Both the position numbers and the translations under genes were made by a program. Below, one piece after another: positions 52,393-61,581 of a stretch of DNA of 64,000 nucleotides. The stretch's first letter is position 1. Every line of letters begins with the position of its first letter. Under the pieces are notes generated by a model. The model ran no database searches and had not been told where the DNA came from. It saw only the letters and a program-made list of their open reading frames with translations. The stretch is taken from the NCBI GenBank assembly GCA_023381695.1, contig JAMCQP010000072.1, forward strand, positions 1 through 64,000, given 5' to 3'. The stretch comes from Bacillota bacterium (lineage in GTDB: Bacteria > Bacillota > UBA5301 > JAMCQP01).

Positions 52393-54174
52393 GTGTCTGA
52401 AAACGGGCCCGTCAAAGGGTTGGAACCCGACGATATTATTCAAATCAAAGATGTGACGTTTACGTACCTGGGAGAAAAGAAGCCGGCACTCAAAAATGCC
52501 AATTTGACCATAAAACAGGGGGATTTTGTCCTGATTCTCGGGCCGAGCAGCGCCGGGAAAAGCAGCCTGCTTAACCTTTTGAACGGATCCGTACCGAACA
52601 TTTTTGAAGGCAAGATGGACGGGGACGTCATTGTTGATGGCATGAACACCAGGGAACACGATGTCAGCGAATTGGCCACCTCCGTTGGTCTGGTGTTTCA
52701 GGACCCTGAATCGCAGCTGGTCAATATATTCATAAAAGACGAGGTATACTTTGGTCCAGAGAACCTGCTCATGCCGATCGAGGAGATCAGGGAAAACGCC
52801 CTGCAGGCTATGCGCATGGTAGGGTTGGATCATCTTATGGAACGGGAAGTATTCCAGTTGTCGGGAGGGCAAAAGCAGAAAGTGGCCCTGGCGTCGGTGC
52901 TGTCCTCGCGTCCCAAAGTCATAGCCCTGGACCAGCCGACAGCCAACCTGGATCCGAAGAGTAAAGTAGAGGTCTTCCAAATCCTCGCCAGGCTCAACCG
53001 GGAACTGGGGGTAACGGTGGTTGTGGTCGAACATGATGTGGACGACCTGGCTGGCCTCATCAATAAGGTTGTGGTTATGCAGGATGGCGCCATTCTGGCC
53101 TCGGGAACCCCACGGGAGGTTTTTGGCAAGAATTTCCAGGATTTTTCCGAGGAACTGGGTCTGTGGGTGCCGCAGATCTCAGAAGTGGCCCAGAAAATCG
53201 GGCATATTGTCAAGTTTAAGGAACTTCCCCTTGTGGTTGACGAAGCCGTGGAGCCAATCAGGAAAGCCATCGGGAAGGCTGCCACCGGGGGATATTCCCG
53301 GCAGGCCGGGAAACGTGCGGACCGGGGGACTGAAGCGGGCTCCACTCCACCTCTGGTTGAGGTTCACAACCTCACTTTTACCTATGCAATTAATGGCGTT
53401 CAGGCTTTGCAGGATGTTAACCTGAAAGTTGCTCCGGGGGAATTCCTGGCGATCGTCGGCAGGAACGGATCGGGTAAATCCACCCTTGCCAAGACACTGA
53501 TGAAAATTAACCCGGTTGACCGCGGAAAGGTATTCATCAAAGGGAAGGACATCAACGACCTGAGCCTGTTTGAAACTTCCAAGACCATTGGTTATGTGTT
53601 CCAGAACCCCGACCACCAATTTGTGGCGGATACAGTTTTTGACGAGGTTGCGTACAGCCTCCGGGTGCGAGGCATCGCTGAAGCCGAAGTCCAGGAGAGG
53701 GTCAATGAAGTCCTGGACCTGTTCAACCTGACTGAATATGTCAGTCTGTCCCCATTTGCCCTCAGTATGGGCCAGCGCCGGCTTCTCAGCGTGGCCACCA
53801 TGCTGGTGGTGGACCAGGACGTGATCATCCTTGATGAGCCCACCATAGGCCAGGATCAGGCCAGTTCCAATCTCTTGATGGGTTACCTGGACAGGCTTAA
53901 CCGTCAGGGGAAATCGATGATCATCATTACTCACGATATGAGGCTGATGTCACAATGGGTTGAGCGCGTTGTGGTGATGTCTGATTCACACCTCCTGTTT
54001 GACGGCCAGATCACAGACGTGTTCATGGATCCCGACCTGCTTGACAAAGCATCGCTTCTGCCTCCACCCCTGGTAGTCCTGATGCAGAAGCTCAGGGAAA
54101 CCAACCCGCAACTGCCTGCCATGGTGCTGACCATGGAACAGTTCGAATCCCTGCTGCGGCCTGAGAGTTGCTAG
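52393..54174 (+). CDS. ECF transporter double ATPase, YkoD-like (module 1)
   Basis: This is two ABC ATPase domains in one 593-aa chain. Domain 1: Walker A GPSSAGKSS, Q-loop FQDPESQLV, signature LSGGQKQKVALASVL, Walker B ALDQPTANLD (Gln replaces the catalytic Glu), H-loop VEHD. Domain 2: GRNGSGKST, FQNPDHQFV, LSMGQRRLLSVA (Met in the signature), ILDEPTIGQD, ITHD. One site is thus probably inactive, an asymmetry discussed in findings. GTG 52393 with AAGGAG nine bases upstream is preferred over ATG 52351, which has no ribosome site. Confidence 0.88.
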   Translation: MSENGPVKGLEPDDIIQIKDVTFTYLGEKKPALKNANLTIKQGDFVLILGPSSAGKSSLLNLLNGSVPNIFEGKMDGDVIVDGMNTREHDVSELATSVGLVFQDPESQLVNIFIKDEVYFGPENLLMPIEEIRENALQAMRMVGLDHLMEREVFQLSGGQKQKVALASVLSSRPKVIALDQPTANLDPKSKVEVFQILARLNRELGVTVVVVEHDVDDLAGLINKVVVMQDGAILASGTPREVFGKNFQDFSEELGLWVPQISEVAQKIGHIVKFKELPLVVDEAVEPIRKAIGKAATGGYSRQAGKRADRGTEAGSTPPLVEVHNLTFTYAINGVQALQDVNLKVAPGEFLAIVGRNGSGKSTLAKTLMKINPVDRGKVFIKGKDINDLSLFETSKTIGYVFQNPDHQFVADTVFDEVAYSLRVRGIAEAEVQERVNEVLDLFNLTEYVSLSPFALSMGQRRLLSVATMLVVDQDVIILDEPTIGQDQASSNLLMGYLDRLNRQGKSMIIITHDMRLMSQWVERVVVMSDSHLLFDGQITDVFMDPDLLDKASLLPPPLVVLMQKLRETNPQLPAMVLTMEQFESLLRPESC

Positions 54175-54190
54175 AAAAGGAGGAAAACCC

Positions 54191-54997
54191 ATGGAATTAG
54201 TTTTTCAATTCCGGAAGAAGGATTCTTTCATTCACAGGCTGGACCCCGTGACCAAAACCATCTTCCTTTTTGCCATGTCATTTCTGGCCTTTGGAAGTTT
54301 TAAGACCTGGCCGCAGCTGGTTCTCCTCGTGCTCTGTCTGGTGATTGCCATTGGCCTGGCCCGCCTGTCCCCCGGGGAGATCTGGAGGGGCACCAAATGG
54401 CTGGGGCTGGCCTGCATCTTCTTTTTCGTGGTGCAGACTTACATGCTGAAAGTGCCAGGTCAGATAGCGTTGTTTAGCCTGGGCCACAAGGTGATTTACC
54501 TGGAAACGGTGGACTATACCACGGCGGTGTCGTTGCGCATCTACACCATCTTTCTGGTATCATTCATCTTCATCCGGACCACCCATCCTCGCGATCTGGC
54601 CGTCGGTTTTGTGCAGATATTGAACATTCCCTATAAAGTCCCGTATGCGTTTTTCCTGGCGCTCCGGATTATCCCCATGATTGAGGAGGAAGCCCGCTGC
54701 ATTAACGAGGCCCACAAGGTAAGGGGGTACGGTGAGAAGACGGGGTTCAAGGACCGGCTTGAAAATATCAAACGGTTTACGGTCCCTCTGCTGGTCCGGA
54801 GTCTGAGGGATGCTTCCATCACAACCCACTCCATGGAGAGCCGGGGGTTTGGGGCGCATCCAAGGCGAAACTACGTGGAGCAGGTACGGATGACCACAAC
54901 CGGGAAAGTAATATCAGCAATTTGTGTGCTCGCCGTGATTGTCTGGTACGTGCTGATTTTCACGGGGGTAATACCGTTCCGCTATTCAGTCCAGTAG
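54191..54997 (+). CDS. ECF transporter T component (module 1)
   Basis: This 268-aa coupling protein has about six helices, the start RLDPVTKTIFLFAMSFLAF, and the two coupling motifs AHKVRGYGEK and SMESRGFGAHP, the Ala/Ser-Arg-Gly boxes of EcfT. AAAGGAGG precedes the ATG, 16 bases after the ATPase stop. Confidence 0.9.
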   Translation: MELVFQFRKKDSFIHRLDPVTKTIFLFAMSFLAFGSFKTWPQLVLLVLCLVIAIGLARLSPGEIWRGTKWLGLACIFFFVVQTYMLKVPGQIALFSLGHKVIYLETVDYTTAVSLRIYTIFLVSFIFIRTTHPRDLAVGFVQILNIPYKVPYAFFLALRIIPMIEEEARCINEAHKVRGYGEKTGFKDRLENIKRFTVPLLVRSLRDASITTHSMESRGFGAHPRRNYVEQVRMTTTGKVISAICVLAVIVWYVLIFTGVIPFRYSVQ

Positions 54998-55043
54998 TAT
55001 TTCCCGAAATTGTTTTGGGGAACAGGCTTAAGGAGGTAGCGCC

Positions 55044-56405
55044 ATGCTGGATTTAATCATTAAGAATGGCAAACTGGTCAACACAGGCGGTGCCGTGGAA
55101 GGAGACCTGCTTATTGAAGGCGGGCAGATTGTGGGTGTTACCAGGAGAGGGGAGGTTGAGGGAGCGCAGCGGGTTTTGGATGCCGGCGGCCGCTATGTGT
55201 TGCCTGGAGCCATTGACAGCCATTCACACATCGGCCAGATGCCGGGTGAAGGGCAGCTCAAAGTGCAGACCCGGGAAAGAAACTTTGAGACGGAGAGTTC
55301 TTCGGCAATGTATGGCGGTGTCACCACAGCTATGAACTACATCTTTACCCAGGATTCCCTGGAAGAAGTGTTTCCGGGGCTGGGGAGAATGACTGCGGAA
55401 CACAGTATGGTGGACATAAAGTTTCACGGGGCACTGATGAATGATGTGCACCTGCAGAATATCAAACAATATATCCATAGTCTGGGAATCACCTCGTTCA
55501 AAATTTTCCTGCCCTATAAAGGACCTGAAGCCTTAAACCTGGGCGGATTGAGCAGCCTTAACGATGGACAGATAGTGGAAGCCTTCACCAAATTGAAGCA
55601 GTACGGCGGTCTGCCGATAGTGCACGCGGAAAACCCCGAACTGATCGACTACTATGCCAGCCGGTTCCAGGCCATGTCCCGGCAGGACATGGCCGCCTGG
55701 GAGGCAACCAGGCCCGGGATCTGCGAGGGGGAGGCGGTGGTCAAGGTTCTCTACCTGGCCCGCAAAGTCGGCTGCCGCGTGTGTATTGCCCATATCAGCG
55801 CCAAGGAAACGGTTGAGGCGATTCAGGAATCCCAAAACCAGGAGATAATTTTTGAGACCAGCCCTCACTACCTGGCTCTTACAGCCGATGCGGGCCTGGG
55901 AAGCCTCGGCAAGGTGAGCCCGCCCCTCCGGCACAGCGATGATCGGGACAAGATTTGGGAGGCGGTCGCCAGGCGAGACCAGGTTATTGTCGGGTCCGAC
56001 CACAATGCCTGGATGAGCGCCCACAAGCTGGAAATGTGGGGTGGATTGTGCGGGCTTCCCGGGAATTCCTGCATCCTGCCGGTGTTGTTTACCGAGGGGG
56101 TAGGCAAAAGAGGACTGTCCCCGTCAGATGTGATGAGGGTCAGCAGTTTCAATGCCGCCAAGCTGTTTGGACTTTACCCCGCAAAGGGATCTTTGAACGC
56201 GGGCAGTGATGCGGATCTTGTCATCATGGACACCGGGATCAAGAAGCGCCTGGATCCGGCTGAAACCGGATCCATAGTTGACTATACTCCCTACAAGGAT
56301 TACACGTTTACAGCCTGGCCTTATGCCGTGGTTGCCCGGGGGGAAATTGTAATTCTGGACGGAAAAAACGTGAGCCCCGAACACCGTGGGCGCTGCCTGA
56401 ACTGA
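55044..56405 (+). CDS. Dihydropyrimidinase/hydantoinase-family cyclic amidohydrolase
   Basis: This enzyme opens cyclic amide rings (dihydropyrimidines, hydantoins, allantoin). It is 453 aa with all binuclear metal residues: SHSH (His60, His62), carboxylated Lys153 in TSFKIFLPYKG, His194 in VHAEN, His250 in AHISAKE and Asp319 in VGSDHNAW. The family signature AIDSHSHIG and the C-terminal beta-sandwich (AGSDADLVIMD) are intact. It lies between two ECF importers and just before the PucR gene. Which ring it opens is not readable from sequence. Confidence 0.88.
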   Translation: MLDLIIKNGKLVNTGGAVEGDLLIEGGQIVGVTRRGEVEGAQRVLDAGGRYVLPGAIDSHSHIGQMPGEGQLKVQTRERNFETESSSAMYGGVTTAMNYIFTQDSLEEVFPGLGRMTAEHSMVDIKFHGALMNDVHLQNIKQYIHSLGITSFKIFLPYKGPEALNLGGLSSLNDGQIVEAFTKLKQYGGLPIVHAENPELIDYYASRFQAMSRQDMAAWEATRPGICEGEAVVKVLYLARKVGCRVCIAHISAKETVEAIQESQNQEIIFETSPHYLALTADAGLGSLGKVSPPLRHSDDRDKIWEAVARRDQVIVGSDHNAWMSAHKLEMWGGLCGLPGNSCILPVLFTEGVGKRGLSPSDVMRVSSFNAAKLFGLYPAKGSLNAGSDADLVIMDTGIKKRLDPAETGSIVDYTPYKDYTFTAWPYAVVARGEIVILDGKNVSPEHRGRCLN

Positions 56406-56534
56406 CCGCGGTCGGCGCGGGAACGGAGTGTTTCCGGAAGGGAATCGGAAGGCGATGGCGAATTCACAAATTATCCAGCAAAAATACCCAAAACCTAGCC
56501 AAAATTCGACTTTTTATTTAGGGGGAAGGGTACA

Positions 56535-58205
56535 GTGGCCTCCCTGCACGGAATTACAGTCCGGTATGCTTTGTCGTTGGATTGTTTAAAGGGCTCCATG
56601 GTGGTTGGGGGTAAAGACGGGTTGGGGCGGTTGATCACGGGAGTCAATGTCATGGAAGTGCCCGACATTCTGCCCTGGGTCCAAGAAGGACAACTGCTGC
56701 TGACTACCGGGTTTTCCATTAAGGACAACCAGGAAGCCCAGGAGAAGCTCATTCCGGAGCTGGCCCGCAGAGGCCTGGCGGGGCTTGCGTTCAAACCCAA
56801 ACGGTACCTTGATGCTGTTCCCGCGGCCATGATTGCCGCGGCTGATGTCAGCTCCTTTCCGTTGATTGAGCTTCCGCCCGAGGCAAACCACCCGGGAATG
56901 CTGCAGGGGATTTACTCTGAACTGGTGAACCGCCAGGTATCCCTGCTCAAGAAAACGGTTGAGGTGCACGAGAAGGCTATGGCTGTTCTGTTAAAAGGAG
57001 GGGGGCTGGAGCAGATCGCCAGTACCCTGGCCCAGTTGGTGGATAACCCTGTGGCCATTTATGACCAGGAAAGGGTGGCGCTTACTGTTGCTTTTGGTGA
57101 CACGGAGCAACGGCACTCAGGCTGCCCTGATAACTTACCGGCTCCAGACAGTCTGGACAAGGGACGGATTAAGTGGGAGAAGTTTACGGTTAACCAGGAA
57201 CAGTACCGCGGTGTCTTGTGCCCCATAATTGGGGGAAGCACCACTTACGGCCTGATCGCGGTGTGGGAACAAAAACGGCCCCTCAGGGACATTGACTTGA
57301 TTGCGGTGGAACAGGCTGCCACCCTGGCGGCGATGACGTTTTTGCACCGGAAAACAGTTCAGGCGGTGGAAACCAAGTACAGGAACGAACTTCTTTACGA
57401 TTGGCTCGGGGGGGAAGTGGAACAAGTGGAAGAGCTGATCCACCGGGCGAAACTGGTGGGATGGGACCTGGAAAACAGCTTTGCCCTCCTCGTTATTGAC
57501 ATTGATGAATACGGCCAGGTAGTGTCAAAGGCCAGGCGAATCGCCGATTCCCTGCTCAAGGTTAAAGAAAAAGTCCAGCGGGCGATCATCAGGGTGATGG
57601 ATAGATGGCGGGATTACTTCATTATTGGTGACCGGGGCAGCAGTTTCGTTTTACTGGTACGGGTAAAGGCTTCGTGGAGCGACCGGTCAATTAAGGAGAG
57701 GGCGCGGGAGGTGGCTTCCCTGCTGCATGCCGAACTGGGTCAGGCCGTCCCGAAGCTCAGTTGTTCCATAGGCATCGGGAGATTTTATCCCAACCTCCTG
57801 GACATGAAGGAGAGTTACCGGGAAGCCCGCCAAGCCATCGATATCGGGCGGTCGGTAAAGGGGAAAGGTGAAATCACCGGGTTTGAGGACCTGGGCATCT
57901 ACCGGCTGCTCCATTCGAGCACCAGCAACGAGTTAAAACAGTTCGCCCGGGAAATCTTTGTCCCCATTCAGGCCTATGACAGGGAACATCATACCGAACT
58001 GGTCCCCACTATTGAGACTTTTTTCCGGTGTAACGGAAACCTGAGCCGGATGGCCCGGGAAATGTTCACCCACTACAATACAATCGTCTACCGCCTGGAA
58101 AGGGTTCAGGAGATAACGGGCGTCGATTTGAACGACACGGAACAGCGGCTGAACCTGCAGGTAGCCATGAAAGTCGCCCAAATGGACGGACTCCGAAACG
58201 GGTAG
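56535..58205 (+). CDS. PucR-family transcriptional regulator
   Basis: This 556-aa protein has an N-terminal PucR purine-catabolism domain (about 1-130, TGVNVMEVPDILPWVQEGQLLLTTGFSI) and a central GGDEF-like/GAF region. The C-terminal helix-turn-helix (about 495-540) is RCNGNLSRMAREMFTHYNTIVYRLERV. PucR activates purine (allantoin) degradation in Bacillus; relatives control other nitrogen compounds. The GTG start has GGGGGAAGGG upstream. It likely controls both ECF modules and the amidohydrolase. Confidence 0.88.
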   Translation: MASLHGITVRYALSLDCLKGSMVVGGKDGLGRLITGVNVMEVPDILPWVQEGQLLLTTGFSIKDNQEAQEKLIPELARRGLAGLAFKPKRYLDAVPAAMIAAADVSSFPLIELPPEANHPGMLQGIYSELVNRQVSLLKKTVEVHEKAMAVLLKGGGLEQIASTLAQLVDNPVAIYDQERVALTVAFGDTEQRHSGCPDNLPAPDSLDKGRIKWEKFTVNQEQYRGVLCPIIGGSTTYGLIAVWEQKRPLRDIDLIAVEQAATLAAMTFLHRKTVQAVETKYRNELLYDWLGGEVEQVEELIHRAKLVGWDLENSFALLVIDIDEYGQVVSKARRIADSLLKVKEKVQRAIIRVMDRWRDYFIIGDRGSSFVLLVRVKASWSDRSIKERAREVASLLHAELGQAVPKLSCSIGIGRFYPNLLDMKESYREARQAIDIGRSVKGKGEITGFEDLGIYRLLHSSTSNELKQFAREIFVPIQAYDREHHTELVPTIETFFRCNGNLSRMAREMFTHYNTIVYRLERVQEITGVDLNDTEQRLNLQVAMKVAQMDGLRNG

Positions 58206-58351
58206 CAAGAGAGCATGTGGAACTTCGCCAAAAAAGCAAGGATCAGAATCATCGTAATTCGCCACAGGCGATGGGGTGGCCGGGTCGAAAAAGGTTAGAG
58301 TGATCGTTACCCCTGAGGAGATCCTCAGGCCAAGTTGAAAGGGGTGTCAAA

Positions 58352-58936
58352 ATGGCAGACAGGAAGGGAAGTTCCAGAGTATCATTGGTCTACACTACCC
58401 AGGAAATTGTACTGCTGGCTGTACTGGGGGTAATTTTCGGACTTACTAACATCTTTCTTGGAGCGTTACCGCAGTGGGGCGGGGCGTTGGCAGGGCCGCT
58501 GGCTTCAGCCGCCCTCGGTGGGTTTGTGCAAATCAGCCAGGTTTTAAGCGGGTATATTGTACGCCGGCCTGGTGCGGCAACACTCACGATGATGATTAAC
58601 GTCACCGCCCAATTCCTGGCCGGAAACCCTGCCGGTGTAATTTTGTTCCCCTTCGGCCTGGCCCAGGGTCTGGGCGCGGAAGTGGCATTTGCCGCCAGGG
58701 GTTACAGGAAGATCGGAATGGGGACCATGCTCGTTGCCGGCGGGTTAGCCAACGTGGGTTCACAGCTTATGTTTGTATTCCTGTTCGGCTGGAAGGCCGC
58801 CTGGTCAATCTATTATGCGTCTCTCCCGGTGGCCCTGATCGGGGGCGCCATTGAAGCCGGCCTTATTGCCTGGATTCTTGGCCTGGCCCTGGATCGCACA
58901 GGTTTAATCCAGAGTGTCCGTCGCCTGAGTGCGTAG
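58352..58936 (+). CDS. ECF transporter S component, YkoE-like (module 2)
   Basis: This 194-aa membrane protein is paralogous to the S component at 51698. The block GGFVQISQVLSGYIVRRPGAATLTMMINVTAQFLAGNPAG corresponds to the module 1 signature. About six helices. GAAAGGGGTG precedes the ATG. Divergence between the two S proteins outside the shared block suggests related but different ligands. Confidence 0.8.
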   Translation: MADRKGSSRVSLVYTTQEIVLLAVLGVIFGLTNIFLGALPQWGGALAGPLASAALGGFVQISQVLSGYIVRRPGAATLTMMINVTAQFLAGNPAGVILFPFGLAQGLGAEVAFAARGYRKIGMGTMLVAGGLANVGSQLMFVFLFGWKAAWSIYYASLPVALIGGAIEAGLIAWILGLALDRTGLIQSVRRLSA

Positions 58937-58947
58937 TTGAAGGTTTG

Positions 58948-58988
58948 GGGCCGCGAGGCCGGCAGTTTTCCTGCCGGCCTCGCGGCCC
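58948..58988 (+). repeat. 18-bp perfect hairpin between S and ATPase genes of module 2
   Basis: The arms 58948-58965 and 58971-58988 are perfectly complementary, very GC-rich, with loop TTTTC. No T tract follows, and the next ribosome site GGAGGGGAG begins 14 bases later. It may be an mRNA-stability element or attenuate downstream expression. Confidence 0.8.
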
Positions 58989-59017
58989 GGAGTACTTCTC
59001 CGGAGGGGAGATTTTAA

Positions 59018-60733
59018 TTGGGAAACACAGCTATCAGGGTGGAAAATTACAGCTACACGTACCCTGGCGCCGAAAAGCCCACGCTGGAAGACATCTCTTT
59101 CTTGATCGAGGAAGGAGAATTTGTGCTCCTGATTGGCGCTTCGGGGTCGGGCAAGAGTACCTTGATTCAGTCTTTGAACGGGATCATACCGAAAATCAGA
59201 GGCGGGGAAACGTCCGGTGAGGTGTGGGCCGGCGGCCAGAATGTAGCTGATTTCAGAGTTCAGGAGATGGCAGCCAGGATAGGTCTCATTTTTCAGGATC
59301 CGGAAAGCCAGCTGTGCAGCTTGTTTATCGCTGATGAGGTGGCGTTCGGGCCCGAAAATTTTCGGGTGGAAAAGGGCGCAATCCTGAAAAAGGTCGACGA
59401 AGCGCTGAGGTATGTTGGCCTGGAAAAGGCCAAGCGCAAATATGTTTATGAAGTGTCGGGCGGGCAGCAGCAAAGGCTGGCCATTAGTTCCGTGCTGGCC
59501 ATGGGACCCGAAATCCTCGCTCTGGATGACCCGACCGCAAATCTGGACCCGGTGGGCACCGCCGAGATTCTCAGCGTGCTGGCCAAGATGAACTCCCTGA
59601 AGAAGACCATTCTCCTGGCGACACCCCTGCTGGATGAATTTATTCACCTGGCGAACAGGATCATTGTCCTGCACCAGGGGAGGGTTTTCGCCAACGGCAC
59701 GCCACGGGAAGTGATCGGAAAGCACGGGAAACAGTTGAAGGAAGAACTCGGGGTCTGGATCCCGCAGATCTCTGAAGTGGAACTGGGGCTGAGGAGTAAA
59801 ATGACCCTTAATGACTATATGCCTTTGACCGCTGAGGAGGCTTACGAGAAATACAAGGGTTTTCGTTTTGTGCCGGGCCGTTGCAACAGGCCAGGGTCAG
59901 TATCTGAACCGGTGGTCAGAGTTCAAAACGTGGATTTTTGCTACCCTGATGGAACACATGCCATCCAGGATGTTTCCTTTAACATCAACAAGGGGCGGCT
60001 GACCGCCATTCTGGGTCCCAACGGGTCAGGGAAGAGCACCATAGCCAAGTTGATTGTGGGGCTGCTTCCATTAAAAGAGGGGAACGTCGAAGTTTGCGGG
60101 ATGGATGTGAAAAAATCATCAACCGCGGCCATCACCCAGAAGGTAGGTTTCGTGTTCCAGAACCCGGAGCACCAGTTTGTCCGGGACACTGTCAAGCAGG
60201 AGATCGCCTACAGCCTCGAGGTTTTGGGAAAATCGCAGGCCGAAGTTGACGCCGGCGTGGACGAGATGCTGCAGATGTTTGAGCTGGAAGAATACGCGAC
60301 ACGGCATCCCTTCGGGCTCAGCGGGGGCCAAAAACGCCGTCTGAGCGTGGCCACCATGCTGGTGGGAAAACCGGAGCTTCTTATTCTTGATGAACCGACC
60401 TACGGTCAGGACCTTAGAAATGTGGAGACATTCATGCGCCTCGTCAAGGACCAACTGAGCAATGGTGTGACCATCGTCATGATTACACACAGCATGAGGT
60501 TGGTGCAGGATTATGCCGATGATGTTGTGGTCATGCGGTATGGGAAACTTTCGTATGTGGGTGCTCCTGAGGGCCTGTGGGATGATGAAGAATTCAAGCA
60601 GGACGCGACCTTGAAGGCCCCGCCTCTTCAGGAGTTAACCCGGCTGCTCGAACGGGGCGGGCATGAAATCTGGAAAGGCACCCGCCGGGTGGACGAGTTT
60701 GTTGACCAGGCAGCCGCCGGCAAGGAGGTGTGA
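59018..60733 (+). CDS. ECF transporter double ATPase, YkoD-like (module 2), first domain degenerate
   Basis: This is two ABC ATPase domains in 571 aa. Domain 1: Walker A GASGSGKST, signature VSGGQQQRLAIS, Walker B ALDDPTANLD (Asp for the catalytic Glu) and H-loop position LATPLLDEF, where Pro replaces His (codon 59624-59626). Domain 2: GPNGSGKST, FQNPEHQFV, LSGGQKRRLSVA, ILDEPTYGQD and ITHS are intact. Domain 1 is probably unable to hydrolyse ATP. TTG start with GGAGGGGAG upstream. Confidence 0.88.
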   Translation: MGNTAIRVENYSYTYPGAEKPTLEDISFLIEEGEFVLLIGASGSGKSTLIQSLNGIIPKIRGGETSGEVWAGGQNVADFRVQEMAARIGLIFQDPESQLCSLFIADEVAFGPENFRVEKGAILKKVDEALRYVGLEKAKRKYVYEVSGGQQQRLAISSVLAMGPEILALDDPTANLDPVGTAEILSVLAKMNSLKKTILLATPLLDEFIHLANRIIVLHQGRVFANGTPREVIGKHGKQLKEELGVWIPQISEVELGLRSKMTLNDYMPLTAEEAYEKYKGFRFVPGRCNRPGSVSEPVVRVQNVDFCYPDGTHAIQDVSFNINKGRLTAILGPNGSGKSTIAKLIVGLLPLKEGNVEVCGMDVKKSSTAAITQKVGFVFQNPEHQFVRDTVKQEIAYSLEVLGKSQAEVDAGVDEMLQMFELEEYATRHPFGLSGGQKRRLSVATMLVGKPELLILDEPTYGQDLRNVETFMRLVKDQLSNGVTIVMITHSMRLVQDYADDVVVMRYGKLSYVGAPEGLWDDEEFKQDATLKAPPLQELTRLLERGGHEIWKGTRRVDEFVDQAAAGKEV

Positions 60734-60740
60734 TGGTCCC

Positions 60741-61544
60741 GTGATTTTAAAGAATATCAAGTTCACTTACCTGAGACACGACTCCGTACTGCACCGCACT
60801 GATGTGATCAGCAAGCTTCTGGTTGTAATCCTGGTCAGTGTGGCCGTCTATTTCTTCCGGAACCCGGTTCAGGTCCTGCCCATGCCGATCCTGCTTTTCT
60901 TTCTGGCCATGGCCCTGGGACGGGTCAGGTTTTCGGTGGTATTTTGGAGTTTCTCAGTTTTCATGGTATTCGGCCTGTTTGTGGCCTTTTTTCAGCTGGT
61001 GTCCCACCAGACCGGAGAAGTTCTGGCACGGGTTCTTTTCCTTAAGATTACGCCGGATGGGCTGCACCTGGCGGAGCTGTTTGTCCTTCGGATGGCAACC
61101 ATAGGATGCGCCGCCCTCACTTTTTTGTGGACAACCAACCCCAAGGAGTTTGCGATTGGTCTTGTCTACATTGGAATTCCATACCGGTTTGCCTTTGCCG
61201 TGCTGGTGGCTCTGCGGTTCCTCCCTCTGATTCAGGACGAAATTTCCAAAATCAAAGACGCCCATCTCATCAGAGGGGTCAAGCCGGAAAAAGGGATCAA
61301 GGGGGCTTTCCACAACTGGCAGAGGTATTTGTTCCCGATTCTGGTCAACGGTCTGCGGAAATCCGAGACCACCAGCATTGCCATGGACAGCCGTGGTTTC
61401 GGGCTTTTCAAAACTCGGACGTATACCGATGAGTTCCGCTGGACAGCTTCCGGTATTGCCCTGGTGGCCGTTGTCTGTATCGTGATCGTTGTTTGCGGCT
61501 ATATTTGGGGCTTCGGTTTCATACAGCCAAGGTACAACAGTTAA
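60741..61544 (+). CDS. ECF transporter T component (module 2)
   Basis: This 267-aa coupling protein has about six helices, the start LHRTDVISKLLVVILVSVAVY, and coupling motifs AHLIRGVKP and AMDSRGFGLF. GTG 60741 lies behind AAGGAGGT (60722-60729) and restores the family N-terminus. The frame extends upstream into the ATPase gene but without support. Confidence 0.88.
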   Translation: MILKNIKFTYLRHDSVLHRTDVISKLLVVILVSVAVYFFRNPVQVLPMPILLFFLAMALGRVRFSVVFWSFSVFMVFGLFVAFFQLVSHQTGEVLARVLFLKITPDGLHLAELFVLRMATIGCAALTFLWTTNPKEFAIGLVYIGIPYRFAFAVLVALRFLPLIQDEISKIKDAHLIRGVKPEKGIKGAFHNWQRYLFPILVNGLRKSETTSIAMDSRGFGLFKTRTYTDEFRWTASGIALVAVVCIVIVVCGYIWGFGFIQPRYNS

Positions 61545-61581
61545 ACCTGCTGGCCAAGAATACTTCTAAGGGGGGCAAGCG

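Noticed and set aside
51698-54997. Classic thiamin-precursor assignment (ykoEDC) for the ECF module
   Set aside because: No TPP riboswitch or thiamin genes are visible and the neighbours are amidohydrolase, PucR and FdrA, so only the architecture, not the substrate, is carried over.
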